A DNA stretch of 36,814 bases, from contig NZ_SGIS01000040.1 in assembly GCF_004208535.1 (NCBI RefSeq), positions 1-36,814 on the forward strand, written 5' to 3'. The notes under the pieces were generated by a model. It made no database searches and was not told the origin of the DNA. It worked only from the letters and a program-made list of their open reading frames with translations. Source of the DNA: Sphingomonas populi (GTDB lineage Bacteria; Pseudomonadota; Alphaproteobacteria; Sphingomonadales; Sphingomonadaceae). Of this stretch, positions 1 through 8,781 are shown in pieces (within the stretch, counting starts at the first letter, position 1; every line of letters begins with the position of its first letter). Position numbers and translations under genes: made by a program.

Positions 1-610
1 CGCTCGGTGGCTTGATCACGATCGTGAGGATCGCGGTCCAGCGCGACGTTCCCGCCTCGGTGCCACGCTCATAGGCGGTCTCGGTCCACTTGACCTGAAA
101 CGAGCGGTCCGATGCTCGCACCACGCTGGTGACCTGGACCGACACGGTCCGCTCGCCGATATCGGCGAAGGGATCGGCGGCGCGTGCATAGACGCCGAGG
201 AACTGGCTGCCGCGCTTGGTCGTGAAATCATAGGCTTCGAGCCAGTCCTGGCGAACCAGCACCGGATCAAGCGAACGGCCACGGACGTTCGAGATGAAGC
301 GCGAGAGGTGCCAAGTAATCTGAGGATCGGTCGGATGATAGCCCGCCTCGGCCTTGGTGACGGCACGGGCCTCACCGAGCCGATCGACCTCGACGATATA
401 GGGTGTGACGCGGCTTTGAGACGATTGCCAGACGAGGCCGGACGAAAGGCCGCCGGTCAACGCGAGACAGCCGAACGCCATCAGTCGCCAGTTGCGCGCT
501 TGCACGCGAGCGGACCCGATCCGCTCGTCCCAGACCTGGCCGGCGCTTTGATACGGCGTCTCGGGTTCAGGAGTTCGTCCATATCGCTGGACAGTCCGTT
601 TGAAGATCAT
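1..610 (-). CDS. trbF: TrbF, conjugal transfer (type IV secretion) protein, partial at the left edge
   Basis: The reading frame is open from an ATG at 608-610 to the window edge, so the C-terminus is missing. The N-terminus reads MIFKRTVQRYGRTPEPETPY, followed by a segment containing QVWDERIGSARVQ and one hydrophobic helix; this is the usual start of TrbF. TrbF is the VirB8-like bitopic inner-membrane protein that helps assemble the mating-pair channel. It begins 3 nt after the trbL stop, and an AAGGGA ribosome-binding site lies inside the trbL end, so the two are co-translated. The order J-L-F matches trb operons of Ti/RP4-type elements. The family call is from recognised sequence; activity cannot be judged from a fragment. 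Confidence 0.9.
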   Translation of the reverse strand, partial: MIFKRTVQRYGRTPEPETPYQSAGQVWDERIGSARVQARNWRLMAFGCLALTGGLSSGLVWQSSQSRVTPYIVEVDRLGEARAVTKAEAGYHPTDPQITWHLSRFISNVRGRSLDPVLVRQDWLEAYDFTTKRGSQFLGVYARAADPFADIGERTVSVQVTSVVRASDRSFQVKWTETAYERGTEAGTSRWTAILTIVIKPPS

Positions 611-613
611 GAA

Positions 614-1912
614 TCAGTCCCTTTCCGTGATGTCGGGGGTGGCGGAGGCGCCGCTGCGATCGCCCTGCTGGATGGCGTGCAGTGCGACCTGGCGGTGATG
701 CCGAGCGGTCTGTTGGCCGCGCATGGCGCGTGCCCATGCGGGAGCACCGTCGCTGCCGGGGCTTGGAGCGGGATCACCGCTGCTGGTGCGATGGAACGCA
801 TTCCACGCGGCGGTGCGCCCTCGCGAGGCGGCCTCGCCAAGGCCAAGGGCACTGGAGGTGCGTTCGCGCGCGGCGTTGCCTGCGGCGCGCGCGACACCGC
901 CGAGGCCCGCCGTCATGGTCGGGGTCGGTGCGGCTTCCTTGCCGAGGCCGTATGCCGTCGATGCCGCCGAGCCCATCGAGGTGCCCGCCCGGACAGCGCC
1001 AAGCACGGCACCACTAAGCGCGCTGGCACCGCCAGCGACAGCACCGCCCGCGAGCATAGTGATGCCCGCCGCGCCGGCCGTGGTGCCGAGCGCCGCGCCG
1101 GCGCCGAGCTGTGGCGCACCAGCGACAAGGCCGGATGCGATGCTGGGACCGAATATGCCGAGGCCGAAGATCGTGAGGCTGGCGAGCATCAGGCTCATCG
1201 CCTGGCCGATGTCGGGTTCCTGGCCTTGGAGCGCCGCAGTGAACTCGGTGAAGAAGTTCGAGCCGATGCCGACGATCACGGCGAGCACCATGACCTTGAT
1301 ACCGGACGACACGACATTGCCGAGCACGCGTTCGGCAAGGAAGTTGGTGCGGTTCCACAGCGAGAATGGCACCAGAATGAAGCCGGCCAGCGAGGTCAGC
1401 TTGAACTCGATGATCGTCACGAACATCTGCACGGCAAGGATGAAGAAGGTGATGATCACGATTACCCAAGCAAACAGCAGCACCGCGATCGTCAGGAAAT
1501 TGTCGAAGAAGGTTGTGAACCCCATCAGTTGTGAGACTTGCTGAAGCAGCGGCCAAGCCGCCGAGAAGCCGGTGCCCGCCAAGCGGCCGGGTTTCAGGAG
1601 ATCGGCCGCCGTCAGCGTGCCGCCGCCGGCAGTCAGACCGGCTTGGGTAAACGATCGGAAGATGATGCCAGAGAGCGTCGAGAAGCTGTTGAGGATGAAC
1701 GCGAACGCGCCGACGTACAGGATCTTCTTGATGAACCGGCCCATGACATTGTCGTCGCCGCCAAGAGCCCAGAACAGCCCGGCCAGTGTGATATCGATCC
1801 CGATCAGGGTCACGGTCAGGAAGCGAACATCACGGCCGAGCAGCCCGAACCCGGCGTCGATGTAGGTGATGAACGCCTGCATAAAGCGGTCGATGACGTT
1901 GAGATCGTTCAC
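614..1912 (-). CDS. trbL: TrbL, P-type conjugative transfer inner-membrane protein
   Basis: A 432-residue VirB6-like polytopic protein of the mating-pair formation channel. The first half (about residues 25-265) carries several long hydrophobic helices, for example around FAWVIVIITFFILAVQMF and VMVLAVIVGIG. From about residue 265 it becomes an Ala/Gly-rich, low-complexity tail ending in a charged stretch, as in most TrbL proteins. The start is a GTG at 1910-1912 that overlaps the trbJ stop in the tetranucleotide GTGA, a translational-coupling arrangement. Length is in the normal range for the family. No trbK (entry-exclusion lipoprotein), normally found between trbJ and trbL, is present. Confidence 0.92.
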   Translation of the reverse strand: MNDLNVIDRFMQAFITYIDAGFGLLGRDVRFLTVTLIGIDITLAGLFWALGGDDNVMGRFIKKILYVGAFAFILNSFSTLSGIIFRSFTQAGLTAGGGTLTAADLLKPGRLAGTGFSAAWPLLQQVSQLMGFTTFFDNFLTIAVLLFAWVIVIITFFILAVQMFVTIIEFKLTSLAGFILVPFSLWNRTNFLAERVLGNVVSSGIKVMVLAVIVGIGSNFFTEFTAALQGQEPDIGQAMSLMLASLTIFGLGIFGPSIASGLVAGAPQLGAGAALGTTAGAAGITMLAGGAVAGGASALSGAVLGAVRAGTSMGSAASTAYGLGKEAAPTPTMTAGLGGVARAAGNAARERTSSALGLGEAASRGRTAAWNAFHRTSSGDPAPSPGSDGAPAWARAMRGQQTARHHRQVALHAIQQGDRSGASATPDITERD

Positions 1913-2763
1913 GAGGCCATGTCCTGCGAAATGAGAGAGGCCGTCGGGCGGGGCAGGGGGAGGTGAAGATGCGTGGGGTGCATCTTCCCACCCCGCCGTC
2001 CGGTGCGCCTAACGGGGGGTGTAGGCGGTGCCGGAACCGAGGACTTGCGTGTAGCGGCCTGCGCGTCGATCTGGGCCTGCGCTTGCCGCGCACGCTCGAT
2101 CGTCTCGGCACGATATTGCGCGGCCATCATGGTCTGGATTTGGAACTGCTGCTTGGCGGTCAGCGCGAGTAACTGGTTGGTGGCTTGGCTGACCTGCAGC
2201 GATCCCTCGGCGCCTTGGCTTTTGGCAACGAGCGATGCCAACGTCTGCGTGTCCGACGCGACATTCTCAGCGACCTGCGCCTGTACGGTCATGGTGTGCC
2301 GGTAGGCGGACATCGCGGTGTCGAGTCGCGTGCGGGCCGCGATGACCTGATCGTTGGTGCGGAGCGCGGACGAGAAGCTTTGCGGGAAAAGCTGGCGGAA
2401 CTGCTGGTCGAGACCGGAAACGCGAAACTGGATGCCTTGCGCCTGGCCCATCAACTGGTCGACCTGCTGCAGCGTCTGCTTGAGCGCCTGCAGCTCCGGG
2501 AAGTCGATCCGGGTCAGATTCTTCGCTTGGTTGATAAGCATGTTCGCTTCGTTCTGGAGCGACTGGATCTGGTTGTTGATCTGCTGGAGGGTGCGCGCGG
2601 CGGTCAGCAGGTTCTGGCTGTAGTTGCTCGGATCGAACACGGTGAACTGCGCCCGCGCGGGTGTCGCGGTCATGGTCAGGCCCATGACGAGGGAGCCGAC
2701 GCTGCCAACGCCGAGCGCGCCAGCGATCAGATATTTGCGTGTAGATATGAAAGGAATGCGCAC
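1909..2763 (-). CDS. trbJ: TrbJ, P-type conjugative transfer protein with signal peptide
   Basis: Periplasmic VirB5-like protein of the conjugation machinery, 284 residues from a GTG at 2761-2763. I chose this start because GAGGAG sits 7 nt upstream and because it gives a clean signal peptide (MRIPFISTRKYLIAGALG, ending near ATPARAQF). The mature part is a long Gln-rich helical protein (NYSQNLLTAARTLQQINNQI, then LQNEANMLINQAKNL), typical of TrbJ. An in-frame ATG at 2850 would add 29 residues before the signal peptide and is unlikely. The last 30 or so residues (RRTGRRGGKMHPTHLHLPLP...) are unlike TrbJ and lie where trbK would be expected. It is the first gene of the surviving trb block; trbE is not upstream. 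Confidence 0.9.
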   Translation of the reverse strand: MRIPFISTRKYLIAGALGVGSVGSLVMGLTMTATPARAQFTVFDPSNYSQNLLTAARTLQQINNQIQSLQNEANMLINQAKNLTRIDFPELQALKQTLQQVDQLMGQAQGIQFRVSGLDQQFRQLFPQSFSSALRTNDQVIAARTRLDTAMSAYRHTMTVQAQVAENVASDTQTLASLVAKSQGAEGSLQVSQATNQLLALTAKQQFQIQTMMAAQYRAETIERARQAQAQIDAQAATRKSSVPAPPTPPVRRTGRRGGKMHPTHLHLPLPRPTASLISQDMAS

Positions 2764-3148
2764 GGACAGACTCCTCAATTTGGGGGAGCCTTGAAGGTCG
2801 ACGAATTGGTGAGTCGGCGGGATAACCTCTCTGGCGACAGTGGGTGTCAATTGGGTGACATCAATCCCAAGAGTGCCTCACCCGGAGTAAGGCATATTCG
2901 CAACGTGCCCACCGGTCACCGGCTGCTCCCGACCAACTTACGCCGTTCCGGCGCTGCGTCCTACGACCGGTAGTGGCGAATCCGGACACGGCGCCATCGC
3001 TTAATTGGTATTGGGCAATCGCAATCTGGCCGTATTGACATACAGACTGGCGGAACGGCGAAATCCTGCTCCGCTGTTTCCCACCTATGAAAGCGTTAAT
3101 GCGGGTCATTAGCATTTGCTGACCGCGGTTCATGCAGGATGGTGGCAA
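2764..3148. other. Intergenic breakpoint region between trbJ and a TonB receptor gene
   Basis: About 385 bp between two divergently oriented genes. All six frames lack a convincing protein; on the minus strand the trbJ frame meets a stop at 2878-2880, so no trbE end is fused here. A TTGACA hexamer at 3035-3040 faces the receptor gene but I see no good -10 at the right distance. The region should hold promoters for both sides and is the likely junction where the conjugation cluster lost its upstream genes. Confidence 0.5.
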
Positions 3149-5308
3149 GTGACGCATTCGAATCCTCATAAGCGCTCGGCGCGCCCGATATATTTTCTCG
3201 CGACGTTCCTTGTTTCGGGGTGGGGCCATGTCGCAGTGGCGCAAACAGTGTCGGTACAGACAAAGCCTATCGAAACCAACGCACAGAGCGGCGTTACGGC
3301 TCTAGATACTATAGTGGTCACGGCTAGAAAGACCAATGAGGATCTCCAAACAGTCCCTGAAAGCATCACCGTAGTTTCCCGCGAAAACCTGATGGCTGCC
3401 CCCTTCGATCCCGGCGCAGCCATCGTCCGCAATTCGCCAAATGTGCAGTGGATCAACAGGGCCGCAGGGCAGCAGTTTTTCTCCATTCGCGGCGTGAGTT
3501 CGCTCGGAACGCCCGTCAACTTTTCCGATGGCACTGTTGCCTTTAGTATCGACGGTGTGCCGAACAGTTTGATGAGCGCCTCAAACCTTCTCCTCGACGT
3601 CAATCGGGTTGAGGTCATGCGCGGTCCGCAGGGGACGCTATGGGGCAGCAATGCCCTGGGCGGCGCCATCAATGTCGTTACCAATCAGCCGGACGGGAGG
3701 CGCGATCTCCATATGACCAGCGAGATTGGCTCGAACGGGTATCGCGTGGGTGAGTTGGTTCTGGGCGGCAATATCATCCCGGATACGCTCGATGGACGTA
3801 TGGCCGTGCGTTTCGGTCATCAGGATGGTGACATCCGCAGCGTGTTCACCGATGACCTCGGCAAGCGCGACATAGCGGCATTTCGGGGCGGGCTGCGCTT
3901 TACCGGGATCGACAATACGAAGATCACGCTTACCGGCAACTACCTTCGGGATGAAGGCAACGCCCCTTTCTACCTCGTGCGCAATACCGCACGATTTCCA
4001 ATCAGCGGAACCCTGACCGAACCGAAGTCGGTGGCAACCCAGGGCGGTGCCACGCTGACCGTCGAGCATGAATTCAGCGCTTTCAGGGTCACCTCCGTCA
4101 GCGCGTATCAGCACAATGAAATGCAGAGCGAGACCGACAATGCCGACAAGCTGCTTTACGACCAGCTTGGATTTCCGGCCTTCAGTGCGCGCGGGCGCCT
4201 CGACGATAAAGAGGACATATTTACCCAGGAGCTCCGCCTGAATTCGCGCGATGGCGATCCGGTCCGCTGGGTTGTCGGCGCCAGCGCCGCGCGTACCGAC
4301 GGGAACCGCACATGCGTCAGCGCGCAGTGCGCCCCCGCGCCTTACTTCGACACCATTACAATGGATACGCGCCTCGACAGCACCACCCTCGGCCTGTTCG
4401 GTGACGTCTCAATTCCGTTTGCGCAGCGATGGGAGTTTTCGATCGGCGGCCGGTTGAACCATGACGACATCGAACTGAAGCGCCGAAACTCGCGGGATAT
4501 CGCCGACCTGACAGGTTCGAACTCGACCGCGCAGACCTATCCGACAGGCCGAATGGCGCTGGCTTATAAATGGTCGGATGACGTACGCACGTATGTCTCG
4601 CTGGCGCGAGGCAACGCCACGCGCGTCTATCCGCTGTTTGGGTATCCGGTGAACGGCGTCGTGGCCGACCCCTATCCGGCGGGAACCGGCTGGACTTATG
4701 AGGCAGGCATCAAAGCCAGCCTGGTCGATCATCGTCTTGAACTCGATGCCAGCGTCTATCACAACGCGATCAAGAATGGCGTTATGACCTTCCTTGATCC
4801 TGCGCTGGGAACGTTCGGCACGACCTATCAGGATTACGACACCAGTGGCTTCGAACTGCAGGGCCGTATGCTCCTCACACAGGGGCTGACCGTGACGGGC
4901 GGCGTCGGCTACACGCACAGCGAGCTTGGAGCCAATGGTGCCACCACCAACACCGTCGCGGGGAACGGGGTACCCAACACGCCGAAATGGACCGTCACGA
5001 CCGGGCTGCAATATAACAGGTCAGCCAGCGCCCTGGATCTGCCGGGTTCGTTGTCCCTCGGGGCGCAGTATCAATTCACCGGGAGCCGTCCTGCGGATAT
5101 CGACGACTCGTTTGATCTGAAGCCTTATCACATCGTGAACATGCGGGTCGGGTGGAAGAACGACGCGAATAGCCTGGAGATCTATGCCTTTGGGCGCAAT
5201 CTTCTCGACCAACGCGCCGAAACGTTCGGTTCACTGTTCTTGGGCGTCGAAACCGTCGCGGTCGGACCGGGCCGCATCGCCGGGCTCGGGCTCACCAAAA
5301 GCTTTTGA
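3149..5308 (+). CDS. TonB-dependent outer-membrane receptor
   Basis: A 719-residue TonB-dependent receptor: a ligand-gated beta-barrel that imports large or scarce substrates using the proton-motive force. The N-terminus has a signal peptide (ARPIYFLATFLVSGW, then AVAQ). Next comes a TonB-box-like segment, LDTIVVTARK, the plug domain (VPESITVVS, FFSIRGVSS, EVMRGPQGTLWGSNALGGAINVVT), and a barrel ending in GLGLTKSF with the usual terminal aromatic. I chose GTG at 3149 because AGGATGG lies 6 nt upstream; a TTG at 3116 is also in frame but has no such site. The gene is followed by a small membrane-protein gene and an AraC regulator on the same strand, which suggests a regulated uptake unit. Its substrate cannot be told from sequence. 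Confidence 0.92.
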   Translation: MTHSNPHKRSARPIYFLATFLVSGWGHVAVAQTVSVQTKPIETNAQSGVTALDTIVVTARKTNEDLQTVPESITVVSRENLMAAPFDPGAAIVRNSPNVQWINRAAGQQFFSIRGVSSLGTPVNFSDGTVAFSIDGVPNSLMSASNLLLDVNRVEVMRGPQGTLWGSNALGGAINVVTNQPDGRRDLHMTSEIGSNGYRVGELVLGGNIIPDTLDGRMAVRFGHQDGDIRSVFTDDLGKRDIAAFRGGLRFTGIDNTKITLTGNYLRDEGNAPFYLVRNTARFPISGTLTEPKSVATQGGATLTVEHEFSAFRVTSVSAYQHNEMQSETDNADKLLYDQLGFPAFSARGRLDDKEDIFTQELRLNSRDGDPVRWVVGASAARTDGNRTCVSAQCAPAPYFDTITMDTRLDSTTLGLFGDVSIPFAQRWEFSIGGRLNHDDIELKRRNSRDIADLTGSNSTAQTYPTGRMALAYKWSDDVRTYVSLARGNATRVYPLFGYPVNGVVADPYPAGTGWTYEAGIKASLVDHRLELDASVYHNAIKNGVMTFLDPALGTFGTTYQDYDTSGFELQGRMLLTQGLTVTGGVGYTHSELGANGATTNTVAGNGVPNTPKWTVTTGLQYNRSASALDLPGSLSLGAQYQFTGSRPADIDDSFDLKPYHIVNMRVGWKNDANSLEIYAFGRNLLDQRAETFGSLFLGVETVAVGPGRIAGLGLTKSF

Positions 5309-5362
5309 ACACGAACATGTCGAACGTCGGCACAGCCGCCCCTGCCGGATTGGAGCGTTGAA

Positions 5363-5761
5363 GTGATCAAAAAGAACCCTGTTGAACTCGCACTCGCGTG
5401 GCTTGTCCCATCGGTCGGCGCCGCGATCTTCGTTACGATCCAGTGCTTCTCTTATCTGAACGCTTACATCGAAAGCGGCGGGAGGTTACAAGCCATCACG
5501 TTCGGCCCCGCCGCCTTGCTGGCAGTATCCATTTACTACGGTTTCTGGATTGTTCCCCCGTTGCTTGCGCTTGTCGGAAGGCGCGCGTCCGACTGGACCA
5601 TGCTCGTCCTGGGCGGTCTCCTTGTCATCATGAACACGCTCGGCGGCGTTACGGATGGCTTGCGAGACGGCAGCCATCTCGTCGTCTTGGAAATACTGGC
5701 AATCACGCTTCCGGGTGCCGTCGCGCTGATCCTGTCGTGGCGGCACCTTCGCTCGAACTGA
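5363..5761 (+). CDS. Small four-helix membrane protein of unknown function
   Basis: A 132-residue protein from a GTG at 5363, with GGAG about 7 nt upstream. Four hydrophobic segments are visible at about residues 7-31, 45-71, 78-96 and 106-126; the C-terminus is short and basic (SWRHLRSN). I do not recognise the family. It starts 54 bp after the receptor stop on the same strand and is probably co-transcribed, so it may be an inner-membrane accessory for whatever the receptor imports; that role is inference. No catalytic motif is seen. Confidence 0.7.
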   Translation: MIKKNPVELALAWLVPSVGAAIFVTIQCFSYLNAYIESGGRLQAITFGPAALLAVSIYYGFWIVPPLLALVGRRASDWTMLVLGGLLVIMNTLGGVTDGLRDGSHLVVLEILAITLPGAVALILSWRHLRSN

Positions 5762-5853
5762 ATGCGACCGTGCCTATGCGTAGCGGCCAAGGGCCTGTCG
5801 CTTTGCCTTATTTAACGATATTGCCAAAATGCTTCGCAGTTCCGCCACCCAAT

Positions 5854-5868
5854 TGCGAATCGTTCGCA
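5854..5868. promoter_or_regulatory. Dyad TGCGAA-N3-TTCGCA upstream of araC-type gene
   Basis: A perfect inverted repeat with 6-bp arms and a 3-bp centre, 52 bp before the araC-type start. Its position in the short intergenic region fits a binding site for an autoregulator, but no second copy was found in the neighbouring promoter, so this is only a candidate. Confidence 0.3.
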
Positions 5869-5920
5869 CTGGAGAAGCATTGGTGGCAGTTTGAAGGTTG
5901 CCCCCAGGTGGATCAGAACA

Positions 5921-6787
5921 ATGCAGAGCGACGATTACGAGGTTTTTGAGCCTGCGGAGATTCCCCGGCCGGTTTCGGCGGTGGGGATGGAGCTCTTCAC
6001 TGAAGGTTTCGAGCAACCGCCGCATCAGCACCGCAAGGCACAACTCATCCTGGCGGTCCGTGGCCTCATCACCTGCGAGGTGGCACACGGTCTGTGGATG
6101 GTTCCACGGCAGTGTGCGCTGTGGATCCCTGGCGACATGGAGCACAGCGTGCGCTGTGTCGGCGACCTTGAGATTTATACCCTCTTCATCGATCCCGAGC
6201 TCGCCTGCAATCTGCCCGCGGAGTGCAGCACTTTCTCGACCGGGCCGCTGCTGCGCGAATTGCTGATCGCCGTGTCCCGCCTCCCGTCACTTTATGATGT
6301 CGACGGCGCTGACGGCCGTCTCATTCAGACCATGCTCGACCAGCTCGAGCGCGCGCGCGTGGGAAGTCTCCATCTGCCAATGCCCGCCGACCCACGATTG
6401 CGAACCATCGCCAAGGCCCTGTCGTCCGATCCCGCCAATCGCACGACGATCGGGGAATGGGCCAGAATCGTCGCCATGAGCGAGCGGAGCCTGTTCAGGC
6501 TCCTCATGAGCCAGACCGGCATGAACTTCGGACGGTGGCGCCAGCAGTTCCAAGTGATGTTTGCGATCGAGCGCTTGACCGAAGGCGCGTCGGTGCAGAC
6601 CGTCTCGTTCGATCTCGGGTATGAAAGCGCGAGCGCCTTCATCACGATGTTCAAGAAGGTGATGGGGCAGCCACCGGGGCAGTATCTGGCCGCGCGGCGG
6701 AATGCGGCGCCCCCGGTGACACCGCAACAGAGCAAGCCCAGACTCATCACCACGATGATGGACGCTCAGCGCGCGCTGGGCCTGTGA
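5921..6787 (+). CDS. AraC-family transcriptional regulator (cupin sensor plus HTH)
   Basis: A 288-residue one-component regulator from an ATG at 5921, with AGGTGG about 10 nt upstream; a TTG at 5891 would add 10 residues and looks less likely. Residues of about 25-100 form the AraC-type cupin sensor: PPHQHRKAQLILAVRG with metal-type histidines, then WMVPRQCALWIPGDMEHSV. The C-terminal HTH pair spans about residues 175-265 (WARIVAMSERSLFRLL and VSFDLGYESASAFITMFKKVMGQPPGQY). This arrangement occurs in regulators of efflux and catabolic operons that sense small aromatic or drug-like ligands. The efflux operon directly downstream on the same strand is the obvious target, and the receptor operon upstream a second possibility. 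Confidence 0.92.
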   Translation: MQSDDYEVFEPAEIPRPVSAVGMELFTEGFEQPPHQHRKAQLILAVRGLITCEVAHGLWMVPRQCALWIPGDMEHSVRCVGDLEIYTLFIDPELACNLPAECSTFSTGPLLRELLIAVSRLPSLYDVDGADGRLIQTMLDQLERARVGSLHLPMPADPRLRTIAKALSSDPANRTTIGEWARIVAMSERSLFRLLMSQTGMNFGRWRQQFQVMFAIERLTEGASVQTVSFDLGYESASAFITMFKKVMGQPPGQYLAARRNAAPPVTPQQSKPRLITTMMDAQRALGL

Positions 6788-6804
6788 TGCTCGGCCTCAC
6801 CTAA

Positions 6805-6840
6805 TCTGGCCGACGATCGCCAGAAGTCCGCACGGACTTC
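6805..6840. promoter_or_regulatory. Two adjacent inverted repeats between the AraC gene and the efflux operon
   Basis: TCTGGC-N8-GCCAGA at 6805-6824 is followed at once by GAAGTCCG-N2-CGGACTTC at 6823-6840. Both arm pairs are perfect. Neither is followed by a T-run on the plus strand, so a factor-independent terminator is not well supported. Because they lie between the regulator gene and the operon it probably controls, they may be operator sites or the 3' end structure of the araC transcript. Confidence 0.4.
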
Positions 6841-6943
6841 AAAGATTGGCGGTTTCGATAAATCATCTGCCTGACGAGCAAAATCCAAAGTGACATGAAG
6901 AACCTATGAAGGTTTGGAATGATGAAAATATTGGATTCAGGCC

Positions 6944-7363
6944 ATGCTGGTTGATGACACACAATTTCCGATAGTGCGGATGCACTACAACAGCGTCGAC
7001 GACAGAGGCGATGAAGCCAGCTTTCAGATTTTCGGAGATCTTCTGGAACGTAAGCAGCGCTTTGTATTGATCGGGCTTGGCGCAGAAGCTGATCACGTCC
7101 ACTCGAATGAGGAACGAAAGCGGTTGACGCTGTGGATGAAGCGCAACCGTGAGGCACTTCATACCTATGTCCGGGCAATGGTGTATGTCGAGCCCAGCCC
7201 GGCAAAACGCTTCCTCGCCAAGACCTCGGCTCCTGTCTTTCAAAAATTCTGGGGCTATCCGATCCTCGTCTCGGCTTCCGAAGCGGAAGCCGAGGGCATT
7301 GCCGCACGGCTGCTCGCAGGTGAGCAGCCCGCCCAAATCGAGGCGGAGCAGCCCGATGCGTAG
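6944..7363 (+). CDS. Unrecognised 139-residue cytosolic protein leading the efflux operon
   Basis: The protein starts at an ATG at 6944 with only a weak CAGG upstream. It has no signal peptide, no membrane segment and no Cys motif. The sequence is mixed alpha/beta in character (FPIVRMHYNS, RFVLIGLGAEADH, AMVYVEPSPAKRFLAKT, FQKFWGYPILVSASEAEAEGI). I do not recognise the family and do not assign a function. Its last 8 nt overlap the start of the outer-membrane factor gene, so it is the first cistron of the efflux operon and probably acts with it. A small ligand-binding or regulatory subunit is a possible but unsupported guess. Confidence 0.75.
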   Translation: MLVDDTQFPIVRMHYNSVDDRGDEASFQIFGDLLERKQRFVLIGLGAEADHVHSNEERKRLTLWMKRNREALHTYVRAMVYVEPSPAKRFLAKTSAPVFQKFWGYPILVSASEAEAEGIAARLLAGEQPAQIEAEQPDA

Positions 7364-8771
7364 GGGAATCATCTGGACGCCGCTCGGTTTGGCAGTGCCG
7401 CTGATCGCCAGCTGCGCCGCGCTGCCGAAACAAGGCGCGATGCCGACGATGCGCCCGGCCAGCGCCTTCGCAAGCACCGCCAGTCTGGCAGCGCCCGAGA
7501 CATCCTGGCCGTCAGATCGTTGGTGGGTGAGCTTCGACGACCCGCAGCTCACGGCGCTGATCGAAGAAGGCCTGGCGACTGCGACCGATCTGCGCGTCGC
7601 GCAAGCACGGTTCGAACGGGCCGACGCGCTGGTGGGAGAAGCGCGCAGCCGACTGCTGCCGTCGCTTCAGGCAAATGGGGAGATTGGCGGAACCAAGCAA
7701 AGCTACACCTATCTCATCCCGCAAGCGATCGCGCCCCAAGGCTGGAAAGACTATGGCCAGGCGACGGTTCGGCTTGATTGGGAGCTGGATTTCTGGGGCC
7801 GAAACCGGGCTGCACTTGCTGCCGCACGTTCAGATGCTGGAGCCGCCCAGGCTGAGGCGGCGGCGGCACGCCTGGTAATATCGTGCGGTATTGCGGAAGC
7901 CTATGCCGATCTCGCCGATCTTTTCGCGCAAACCGATGCAGCGCGTCGCGCGGTCGAGGTCCGGCGACGCACCGTCGAATTGATGGATGGGCGACGGGCC
8001 CAGGGCCTTGAAAATGCCGGTGCTGTCGAGCGGGCGCGCTCGGCGCTTGCCTCCTCTCAGGGAGAGCTTGCCGCTCTTAACGAGACCGTTTCGCTCATGC
8101 GCAATCGGATCGCCGCGCTGCTCGGCGCGGGACCGGACAGGGGGCTGTCCATCGTGCGCCCGACCGCACGTACGACGGAGGACTTCGGTCTTCCCGCCGA
8201 CTTGCCGGCCGACCTCATCGGACGCCGTCCCGACGTCATCGCCGCGCGGCTGCGAGCACAGGCGGCCGCAAGCCGGATCAAGGAGGCGCGCGCTGCTTTC
8301 TATCCTAATATCAACCTTGCCGGGCTGATCGGACTTCAGTCCATCGGCATTGGGAGTCTCGTAAAGTCAGGCTCTGCCTTCGGCACAGTCGGTCCAGCAA
8401 TCAGCCTGCCGATCTTCGACGGGGGACGGCTGAAAGGCGCCTATCGCGCTGCTGAAGCCGACTATCGCGGTGCCGTCGCCGAATATGACGGCGCGCTCAC
8501 CCAGGCTCTGCGCGAAGTTGCTGATGCGGCCGCAAGCGAACGTGCGCTCACCGAACGCATAACCAGAGCCGATGAAGCCGAACGCGCCGCGACCGCGGCC
8601 TGGACCGTTGCGAACAATCGCTACCGCGGCGGCCTTTCCACGTCTCTCGATGTGCTTGTGGCCGAAGACGGCCTGATCGACACTCGACGCAACCTCGCCA
8701 CGCTCCGCAATCGCAGGTTCGTCCTCAATGTGGCCCTCATCCGCGCGCTCGGCGGCGGCTTCCGTTCCTGA
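7356..8771 (+). CDS. NodT-family outer-membrane efflux lipoprotein
   Basis: A 471-residue TolC/NodT-type outer-membrane factor, the exit duct of a tripartite efflux pump. The ATG at 7356 overlaps the end of the previous gene. The N-terminus MRRGIIWTPLGLAVPLIASC contains a lipobox with the acylated Cys at residue 20. Two repeated outer-membrane-factor domains follow, with WWVSFDDPQLTALIEEGL near the N-terminus, LDWELDFWGRNRAALAAA, DLIGRRPDVIAARLRAQAAA and the second-repeat LPIFDGGRLKGAYRAAEADY. The length is normal for the family. The adaptor gene starts 10 nt downstream, so the three pump genes form one operon. Substrate not predictable from sequence. Confidence 0.93.
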   Translation: MRRGIIWTPLGLAVPLIASCAALPKQGAMPTMRPASAFASTASLAAPETSWPSDRWWVSFDDPQLTALIEEGLATATDLRVAQARFERADALVGEARSRLLPSLQANGEIGGTKQSYTYLIPQAIAPQGWKDYGQATVRLDWELDFWGRNRAALAAARSDAGAAQAEAAAARLVISCGIAEAYADLADLFAQTDAARRAVEVRRRTVELMDGRRAQGLENAGAVERARSALASSQGELAALNETVSLMRNRIAALLGAGPDRGLSIVRPTARTTEDFGLPADLPADLIGRRPDVIAARLRAQAAASRIKEARAAFYPNINLAGLIGLQSIGIGSLVKSGSAFGTVGPAISLPIFDGGRLKGAYRAAEADYRGAVAEYDGALTQALREVADAAASERALTERITRADEAERAATAAWTVANNRYRGGLSTSLDVLVAEDGLIDTRRNLATLRNRRFVLNVALIRALGGGFRS

Positions 8772-8781
8772 AGGATCTCCC

